Below are positions 7,501 through 11,515 of a stretch of DNA of 11,515 nt, piece after piece; positions within the stretch are counted from its first letter, which is position 1; each line of letters starts with the position of its first letter. Under the pieces are notes generated by a model, which ran no database searches, had not been told where the DNA came from, and saw only the letters and a list, made by a program, of their open reading frames with translations. The DNA is from Candidatus Hecatellales archaeon ex4484_218 (GTDB lineage: Archaea > Thermoproteota > Bathyarchaeia > Hecatellales > Hecatellaceae), in NCBI GenBank assembly GCA_002254975.1, contig NJEB01000006.1, positions 1 through 11,515 of the forward strand, given 5' to 3'. The translations under genes and the position numbers were made by a program.

Positions 7501-7762
7501 GGTTGTTAGACGTGCACAATTGATGAGGAAGGAAATGCAGTTAAAAATTGATGAATGGGTTGATGCAGTTATAGGTTTTGAAGACTCAGAATCAAGAAAA
7601 CTACTAGAAACAATGGAAGAATATCTTAAAACAGAGGTAAGAATTAGAAAGTTAAATTTAACAAGTTTGGATAGGGTTGAGTTAAAAGAAAACGCTTATT
7701 TAAGGGAATGGTTGGTTGATGATGAGAAAATAAAAATTAGGTTAGAGAAAATTTTTAGTTAA
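4580..7762 (+). CDS. ileS: Isoleucyl-tRNA synthetase
   Basis: A 1060-residue class Ia synthetase that charges tRNA-Ile in the cytoplasm. The Rossmann domain carries HIGH at 54-57 and KMSKS at 599-603. The inserted CP1 editing domain that removes mischarged Val shows WTTTPWTLPGN (from 222) and GTGCVHTAPAHG (from about 321). Four CxxC knuckles (C181/C184, C398/C401, C470/C473, C510/C513) are zinc sites typical of archaeal/eukaryotic-type IleRS. The anticodon-binding helical domain follows KMSKS (VSRFYVRLIRRRTW), with a C-terminal extension to 1060, complete for the type. ATG 4580 is chosen; an in-frame TGA at 4565-4567 bounds the gene and TTG 4574 would add two residues. GLPVEIEVEK supports Ile rather than Val or Leu specificity. 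It converges with the next gene at a four-base gap. Confidence 0.97.
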   Translation: MKEIKETYNPVKVEEEIQKWWKENNIQEKVFSFRKGAKLFRFLEGPPTANGFMHIGHARGRTMKDVVLRFETMRGKNVWRKGGWDCQGLPVEIEVEKNLKIKSKRDIEKIGLDVFVKECNRLVDFYIEHWRKNSERLAVWLDYDNAYQTRKDDYIEFVWWFIKKAHEKGLLKEDLKVVPTCPRCETSLSSHEVSLGYATIKDPSIYVKFKLEKKPNEYILIWTTTPWTLPGNEAVAVHPEANYAKLRVDNEIWIVGEKLAEKVMDELKIKNYSKIETVKGKDLEGLKYIHPLVEEVPNHKKHTGRFDHAIICAEHVTLEEGTGCVHTAPAHGPEDFDVGIEYGIKIFCPVDQTGHFTVEGGKYFGLYFKDADKQIMEDLKRKGLLVFYGEVEHEYPLCWRCDTPLLYRVDKQWFLKVSNLREKLVDENKKVEWIPRWAGENRFGEWLANAEDWCISRARIWGTPLNIWKCKKCGNIKVVGTRNELKRLAKKLPAYFELHRPWIDQVILPCEKCGDEMVRVPFVVDCWLDSGVAHAASLNYLQSQELFKKLYPYDFITEAVDQTRGWFYSLLVTATILFNSSPYKKVLCQGHVLDKFGQKMSKSRGNVVWAEEAIKTYGSDVLRAYLIWKITPEDALLFDPDEVKQIKRILGIIWNVFVFATTYMVLDKFNPEDWPLEKVYNKLQIEDKWILSRCQNVIKNVTENLEKLQLHKALREIFDFMVEDVSRFYVRLIRRRTWIETEETEKFTAYTTLYTILTEILKLLSPFTPHFTEILHQHLPIKGLESIHMADWPTINERFLDLKLEEDFKVCRETVKAVLTARQRKRFKLRWPAKTVLISPSNKNVRESLLRLKNVLMNQTNVKDVIILDVNEKPSFIKIKVKPSPSLGVKLKSLTPKVLEKLSQIGDENLTKKLLEEKKIEVEINGEKIVLDEEDFKIFEEIPESISKEDFVYGCVFVDVTKTPEIVAEALAKEVVRRAQLMRKEMQLKIDEWVDAVIGFEDSESRKLLETMEEYLKTEVRIRKLNLTSLDRVELKENAYLREWLVDDEKIKIRLEKIFS

Positions 7763-7766
7763 AAAT

Positions 7767-7943
7767 TTATCCAGCTTCTTCAACAATTGGTATTATTTCC
7801 ACATCTTCAATTCTAAAGGTAAGTTTTCTTCCACATCGAGGACAAACACCACCATTACGTTGAATGATTTCAGTTGGTGGTTTAAGTTCAACACCCTTAT
7901 ATAGAAGATGCCCACATTGTTTACAAACTACTGTTTGAGGCAT
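7767..7943 (-). CDS. Small zinc-ribbon protein of unknown function
   Basis: A 58-residue protein with two CxxC knuckles, C7-K-Q-C10 and C34-P-R-C37, spaced by 23 residues, and an acidic C-terminus (IEDVEIIPIVEEAG). This is a treble-clef/zinc-ribbon fold of the rubredoxin-like or nucleic-acid-binding kind seen in many tiny archaeal proteins; the function cannot be stated. ATG 7943 is chosen because GGGGGAG lies about seven bases upstream (7951-7957); a TTG at 7958 in frame would swallow this site. No membrane segment or signal peptide. The gene stands alone between ileS (convergent) and topA (divergent, sharing a 161-bp intergenic region), so it may be co-regulated with topA. Confidence 0.8.
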   Translation of the reverse strand: MPQTVVCKQCGHLLYKGVELKPPTEIIQRNGGVCPRCGRKLTFRIEDVEIIPIVEEAG

Positions 7944-7997
7944 GACATACTCCCCCAACGTTTCATCGGTTCTTAAATCCTTAGTTGTGTCGCTTCC

Positions 7998-8005
7998 AAA
8001 TAAAC
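7998..8005 (-). promoter_or_regulatory. Possible TATA box of the small zinc-ribbon gene
   Basis: On the minus strand the stretch reads GTTTATTT. A start about 25 bases further would lie near 7974 and leave a leader of about 30 bases with the GGGGGAG binding site. AT-rich context limits the weight. Confidence 0.3.
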
Positions 8006-8039
8006 TTTTGAAAAAATTCTACATAAAGTTTTACTTGAA

Positions 8040-8060
8040 AAATAAAATAACTTTTATTTA
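8040..8060 (+). promoter_or_regulatory. Possible topA promoter with an 8-bp inverted repeat
   Basis: TTTATTTA at 8053-8060 is a TATA-like box; a start near 8083 would give a leader of about 20 bases holding AGGAG (8091-8095) before the GTG start. AAATAAAA (8040-8047) and TTTTATTT (8052-8059) form an 8-bp inverted repeat with a four-base spacer that overlaps the box. This could be an operator, or simply AT-rich symmetry. Confidence 0.35.
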
Positions 8061-8104
8061 ACCATGATTAAAATTTAGTTTTGGCATACTAGGAGTGTAA
8101 GTGG

Positions 8105-10177
8105 GTGGTTAAAAACTATACATTAATCATTGCTGAAAAACCAGATGCTGCTGAACGTATAGCTTTAGCTTTAAACCCAAATTTTAAGAAAAAAGTTGAA
8201 TATAAAATTCCCTACTATGAACTTGAAAAAAATGGGGAAAAAATTTTTGTTGTTCCAGCTTCAGGTCATGTTTACACTGTTACTCAAACAATTGGTGGTA
8301 GAGATTATTATCCTGTTTTTACTTTTGATTGGGCGCCAAAATATGAAGTTGAAAAAGGTGCTAAAAGAACAAAAAACATCATCAAGTTATTTAAAAAGTT
8401 GGGTAGTAATGCTGGTGAATTGATTAATGCTTCAGATTTTGATGTGGAAGGTAGCCTTATTGGATATACAATTTTAAAGTATGCATGTAATGGTAGGGAA
8501 AATGAAGCTAAAAGAATGAAATTTTCAACTTTAACTAAAGAAGAATTAAATTATGCTTATGAAAATCTTATGCCTCATCTAGATTTTGAAATGGTTGAGG
8601 CTGGTAGAACAAGACATGAAGTTGATTGGTTGTATGGTGTAAATCTTACAAGAGCTTTAACTCTTTCAGCTGTAAAACAAAACGGAAAATATACAACCTT
8701 AAGTATAGGTAGGGTTCAAGGTCCAACCTTAAATTTTGTTGTCCAAAGAGAGGTTGAAATTAGAAGTTTTGTTCCTACACCATATTGGGAAATAAAAGCT
8801 TTAGCAGAAATAAATGGTTCAGAATATGAGTTAAAATTTGAAAAAGAAAAAATATTTAAAAAAATTGATGCTGAAAAAGTTGTTAATGAATGTTTAAACA
8901 AACATGGGAAAATAATTTCTGTTGAAGAACGTGAAATTAGAAGAAATCCTCCTGAACCGTTTGATTTAGGTTCTCTTCAAAGAGAAGCCTACAGATTTTT
9001 TGGGTTTACACCAAGAAGAACTTTGGATGTTGCTGAAAGACTGTATCTTAATGCATTAATATCCTACCCAAGAACTAGTAGCCAAAAACTTCCACCAACC
9101 ATAAATTATCAAAAAATTTTGGAGGGATTGATGGCTAACCCAAAATACATGGAAAAAGCAAAAATTCTAATTTCTCAAAAAGAATTAAAGCCTAGAGAAG
9201 GAAAAAAAGAAGACCCTGCTCATCCAGCAATCTATCCTACCGGAAATTTACCGGAAAAAGAGCTTACTGTTGATGAACAAAAAATTTATGATTTGATTGT
9301 TAAAAGGTTTATGGCAACCTTTAGTAAACCTTCTAAAAGGTTAAGCACAAAAATTTCCATCGAATGTAATGGTTACAAATATTTTTTGTATGGTGGAAGA
9401 ATCATTGAGGAAGGTTGGATGTTTTTCTACCACCCATATTTTGAGGTTGAAGAAATAATTTTACCGAAACTCCAAGTTGGTGAGGAGGTTCTTTTAAGGG
9501 ATGTTAAATATGTTACAAAGTTTACAGAACCTCCTCCACGTTACAATCCGGCAAGTTTACTTAGAGTTATGGAGGAAAACAACATTGGAACTAAGGCTAC
9601 AAGAGCTGAAATTATTGAAACCTTATATGAAAGAGGTTATATTAGAGGTGAAAAAATTGTTGCAACAGATATAGGGTTTGAGGTTGTTGAAGCCTTAAAC
9701 AAGTATTGTCCAGAAATAATTTCGGTTGAATTAACAAGAAGTTTAGAGGAAAAAATGGATAAAATTGAAAATAGAATGGAAAAAAGGGAAAATGTTTTGG
9801 TTGAAGCTGTAAACCAGTTAAAACCAATTTTAACTCGGTTAAAGACTGTGGAAAACCAGATTGGATTAGAGTTATCTGAGGCTATTCAAGCTGAGTTTTT
9901 AAGGAAAAGGTTGGTTGGACCTTGTCCAAAATGTGGGGATGGAAAACTAATAATTTTAAGGTCTAGAAAAACATTAAAAAGGTTTATTGGTTGTACAAAT
10001 TTTTTTGTTGGGAAATGTAAGATGGCTTTACCCTTACCTCAAAAAGCTTCTGTTCAAACAACAGAAAAACCATGTAAGGTTTGTGGTTGGCCTACCATAA
10101 TTGTTAAACCTTACAAACGAAGACCTTTTAATGTTTGTATTAATCCGGAGTGCCCATCCAAAACAATGAAAAAGTAA
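8105..10177 (+). CDS. topA: Type IA DNA topoisomerase (archaeal topoisomerase I)
   Basis: A 690-residue type IA enzyme that relaxes negative supercoils by cutting one strand through a 5'-phosphotyrosine. The Toprim domain has IIAEKPDAAERIA (E11) and the metal triad in ASDFDVEG (D111, D113, E115). The catalytic tyrosine is Y321 in ISYPRTSSQKLP. AHPAIYPTG and NNIGTKATRAEIIETLYERG are further conserved blocks. Two C4 zinc fingers close the protein: CPKCGDGKL...GC...KC and CKVCG...CINPEC. There is no helicase domain, so this is not reverse gyrase. GTG 8105 is chosen; AGGAG (8091-8095) is nine bases upstream and GTG 8101 is in another frame that stops at once. The Toprim sequence is closer to the topoisomerase III-like archaeal group than to bacterial TopA. 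It is followed after 22 bases by a small membrane-protein gene. Confidence 0.95.
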   Translation: MVKNYTLIIAEKPDAAERIALALNPNFKKKVEYKIPYYELEKNGEKIFVVPASGHVYTVTQTIGGRDYYPVFTFDWAPKYEVEKGAKRTKNIIKLFKKLGSNAGELINASDFDVEGSLIGYTILKYACNGRENEAKRMKFSTLTKEELNYAYENLMPHLDFEMVEAGRTRHEVDWLYGVNLTRALTLSAVKQNGKYTTLSIGRVQGPTLNFVVQREVEIRSFVPTPYWEIKALAEINGSEYELKFEKEKIFKKIDAEKVVNECLNKHGKIISVEEREIRRNPPEPFDLGSLQREAYRFFGFTPRRTLDVAERLYLNALISYPRTSSQKLPPTINYQKILEGLMANPKYMEKAKILISQKELKPREGKKEDPAHPAIYPTGNLPEKELTVDEQKIYDLIVKRFMATFSKPSKRLSTKISIECNGYKYFLYGGRIIEEGWMFFYHPYFEVEEIILPKLQVGEEVLLRDVKYVTKFTEPPPRYNPASLLRVMEENNIGTKATRAEIIETLYERGYIRGEKIVATDIGFEVVEALNKYCPEIISVELTRSLEEKMDKIENRMEKRENVLVEAVNQLKPILTRLKTVENQIGLELSEAIQAEFLRKRLVGPCPKCGDGKLIILRSRKTLKRFIGCTNFFVGKCKMALPLPQKASVQTTEKPCKVCGWPTIIVKPYKRRPFNVCINPECPSKTMKK

Positions 10178-10199
10178 AGGGAGGGGTGAGGTTTAAGGA

Positions 10200-10541
10200 T
10201 TGACTAAAAACAAAAAATGTGTTATATGTTCAAGAGAGAGTGATGGGGGAGAATTTTGTAGATGGCATAAACGGTTGCAACCTATATTCTCAAAAAAGAA
10301 GGGTAAAAAGTTAAAAAGAAAATTTAAAATTGAGGTAAGAAGAAGATATTTAGATTACTTACCTAAAATTCTTGTTTTGATACTTTTAGCTATAGCTGTA
10401 TTTTTTATTAGTGGTGGATTATACAATCTAGTGGTTAGACCTCCTCCAATTTTAACAGCGGGTGACCGAATTTACTTTTTTATCCCATACCGTTTAGATG
10501 AACAGTTAATTGGTGAAAGCTTAAAGTTTAGAAGCATATAG
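10200..10541 (+). CDS. Zinc-finger membrane protein resembling OSTC/OST3-OST6 subunits, C-terminally truncated here
   Basis: A 113-residue protein. C7-V-I-C10 and C20-R-W-H23 form a small zinc finger. A strongly basic linker (31-49) suggests a cytoplasmic N-terminus. Residues 57-79 are a membrane helix ending in FFISGGLYNLVVRPPP. The following loop reads FFIPYRLDEQLIGES (93-107). As I remember human OSTC (DC2), its first helix and luminal loop run ITGGIIYDVIVEPPSVG ... FLAYRVNGQYIMEGL, matching in GG, Y, V, PP, YR, Q, I, E and spacing. OSTC then continues into a second helix, but here only L-K-F-R-S-I and TAG follow. The missing helix lies on the other strand directly downstream (see 10518-10609). 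Start: TTG 10200, with GGGGTGAG (10183-10190) nine bases upstream. Probably in an operon with topA. The homology is inferred from motifs, not from an alignment tool. Confidence 0.75.
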   Translation: MTKNKKCVICSRESDGGEFCRWHKRLQPIFSKKKGKKLKRKFKIEVRRRYLDYLPKILVLILLAIAVFFISGGLYNLVVRPPPILTAGDRIYFFIPYRLDEQLIGESLKFRSI

Positions 10542-10609
10542 ATACCAAAAACACCAATAACAAACATTGCTATTCCTCCAACCAAAATTATGGTTGCCAT
10601 TCTTCTGCT
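10518..10609 (-). other. Inverted 86-bp segment carrying the second membrane helix of the 10200 gene
   Basis: Read on the minus strand, 10606-10521 encodes RRMATIILVGG, IAMFVIGVFG and IYMLLNF, a clear membrane helix, while the plus strand is interrupted by TAG at 10539. The segment is bounded by AGC (10518-10520, codon 107 of the plus gene) and GCT (10607-10609), reverse complements of each other. Turning the 86 bp around gives GAA-AGC-AGA-AGA-ATG..., an uninterrupted frame with the helix directly after the QLIGES loop, ending AAC-TTT-AAG-CTA-TAA. The restored protein has 137 residues and two membrane helices. The restored CTATAA then contains both the plus-strand stop TAA and, reversed, the TTA-TAG end of the minus-strand neighbour. 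The repeat is only three bases long, so classic site-specific inversion is not supported; a microhomology inversion or an assembly error are both possible. Confidence 0.72.
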
Positions 10610-11515
10610 ATAATATTTCCCTATCATCAGACCTAAGCTGAGGATTTTCTTTAAAAATTCTATCTAAATCAATACTACGTTTTTCTTTGGGTGGATAAGT
10701 TGGTTTTAGCTTTTTTCTGAAAAAAATAAACCAAATTCCAAATCCAACAATTAAAACAATGATTAAACCATAAATAACAATCTCAAGTTGAAATGGGTAA
10801 GTTGCATTTTCAGCTTTTTCTTTTGCAGTTTTAGCAAAATTGTAGGCTTGCTGATAATCCCCCGCCTTAAACATTTCTTTAGCTTTAACCAAAAAATTTT
10901 TAGCTTCATCCAACCCAACAATTCTTCCATTTTTTTGAGCTTTTTCAACAGCTTTTCCAGCTTCATCTATTAGGTGTAATGCCTGATAGGCTGTTTGATT
11001 AATTTGAACAGCTAGGTTTTTGGCTTGAATGGCAAGATCCTCAGCATAAACATAATTTTCCTCATTAAAAGCTTTTTTAGCCTCTTCAAGTTTTAATTCA
11101 GCCTTTGAAACATTAATGTTAAGTTTTTTAATTTCCATAATTGTTTTTTCAACATCTTCAATAAGAAAATAAGTATATTCTTTTGTTCCAACTACACCAA
11201 TTACATAAGTTACCTCTTGAAAACCTGAAGGCATAAGAAGAATTGTCTGTTTGTCAACACTTCTTATAGCTATAGGAACTTGGCTAAGACTTAAAATTGT
11301 TGCTTCAGCAGGAAGAATAATAGTTGTGTTTATGGGTGTAGTCACAATCAAACTCCAATATTTACCTGTTTTATTTGTTAGGTCTGGTGTTGAATAAAAA
11401 ATTTTTACAAAACTTGAACCTAAACTATCAACAACTAATTCTCCATCTACCAAAGAAAAATCTAGGGGGAAATCGTTTTCATCAACAACAATCAAGTTTT
11501 CAATAGCCTTACCTA
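10608..11515 (-). CDS. Membrane-anchored cell-surface protein with helical stalk, 5' end outside the window
   Basis: The frame is open to the window edge; about 301 residues are visible and the N-terminus, presumably with a signal peptide, is missing. A TTG at 11495 is internal, since G-K-A-I-E-N continues upstream in frame. The first ~115 visible residues look beta-rich (VDGELVVDSLGSSFVKIFYS, then YWSLIVTTPIN). About residues 125-240 form a helical region with two similar blocks, EAKKAFNEENYVYAEDLAIQ and AKEMFKAGDYQQAYNFAKTA, the 'A-x-x-x-f-x-x-g-d-Y-x-x-A' pattern of helical hairpin repeats. A membrane helix (LEIVIYGLIIVLIVGFGIWF) and a basic tail with PPKEKRSIDLD follow. Five sequons (NKT, NTT, NVS, NQT, NAT) all lie on the external side. 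Likely an N-glycosylated surface protein; specific function unknown. It ends in TAG next to the inverted segment. Confidence 0.75.
   Translation of the reverse strand, partial: GKAIENLIVVDENDFPLDFSLVDGELVVDSLGSSFVKIFYSTPDLTNKTGKYWSLIVTTPINTTIILPAEATILSLSQVPIAIRSVDKQTILLMPSGFQEVTYVIGVVGTKEYTYFLIEDVEKTIMEIKKLNINVSKAELKLEEAKKAFNEENYVYAEDLAIQAKNLAVQINQTAYQALHLIDEAGKAVEKAQKNGRIVGLDEAKNFLVKAKEMFKAGDYQQAYNFAKTAKEKAENATYPFQLEIVIYGLIIVLIVGFGIWFIFFRKKLKPTYPPKEKRSIDLDRIFKENPQLRSDDREIL

Noticed and set aside
10542..10613. Read-through of the TAG at 10539-10541 into the downstream plus-strand frame.
   Set aside because: The frame after the stop gives a proline-rich non-membrane peptide that stops again after about 23 codons and does not look like an OSTC second helix; the opposite strand does.
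10515..10615. A recombinase-type invertible element with long inverted repeats around the inverted segment.
   Set aside because: Only the three-base AGC/GCT pair is found at the ends; neither flank extends it, and no recombinase gene lies in the window.
10472..10627. A 51-codon minus-strand ORF (ATG 10627 to TAA 10472) encoding a one-helix membrane protein, overlapping the end of the surface-protein gene by 20 bases.
   Set aside because: Its C-terminal third is antisense to the conserved loop of the plus-strand gene, and its helix is exactly what that gene lacks. It is better explained as a by-product of the inverted segment, although a genuine small protein cannot be excluded.

Overview
The window is an AT-rich stretch of an archaeal chromosome. 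The evidence is a run of archaeal/eukaryotic-type information-processing genes (primase small subunit, GINS, ribosomal proteins L44e and S27e, aIF2 alpha, Nop10), an AglB/STT3 oligosaccharyltransferase, frequent TTG and GTG starts with GGTG/GAGG-type ribosome binding sites, and TATA-like boxes upstream of gene blocks. The lineage cannot be fixed from the window alone; a TACK-type archaeon such as a Bathyarchaeia member would fit. There is no rRNA, tRNA, CRISPR array, transposon or phage gene, and no stretch of 300 bases lacks a gene.

Layout: (1) 1-2372, plus strand: the 3' end of priS, gins (Gins51-like), then rpl44e - rps27e - aIF2 alpha - nop10. This joins replication initiation genes to a classic archaeal translation/ribosome-biogenesis operon. 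rpl44e has no ATG, GTG or TTG at its start and appears to use ATA. (2) 2378-4423, minus strand: aglB, the catalytic subunit of N-glycosylation, convergent with nop10. (3) 4580-7762, plus strand: ileS, divergent from aglB across a 156-bp double promoter region whose two leaders share a 12-bp inverted repeat containing both ribosome binding sites. (4) 7767-7943, minus strand: a 58-residue zinc-ribbon protein. (5) 8105-10541, plus strand: a type IA topoisomerase followed 22 bp later by a small zinc-finger membrane protein. (6) 10608-11515, minus strand: the 3' part of a cell-surface protein with five N-glycosylation sequons, a helical stalk and a C-terminal membrane anchor.

The most interesting part is 10200-10610. 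The small protein there has a cytoplasmic-type C-x2-C...C-x2-H finger, one membrane helix, and a loop that resembles the first helix and luminal loop of the eukaryotic oligosaccharyltransferase subunits OSTC/DC2 and OST3/OST6. It stops just where the family should enter a second membrane helix. That helix is present, but on the opposite strand, at 10521-10606. Turning that 86-bp segment around between an AGC and a GCT restores one open frame of 137 codons ending in CTA-TAA, where the stop exactly interlocks with the TTA-TAG end of the convergent neighbour. The window therefore seems to carry a small inversion (strain variant, programmed switch or assembly error) in a candidate archaeal oligosaccharyltransferase accessory gene, a few kilobases from the catalytic subunit gene.

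Functional links: priS and gins act at the replication fork, with topA handling topology. rpl44e, rps27e, aIF2 alpha, nop10 and ileS serve translation. aglB, the OSTC-like protein and the sequon-rich surface protein form a plausible enzyme - accessory factor - substrate set for surface N-glycosylation; that last link is inference.
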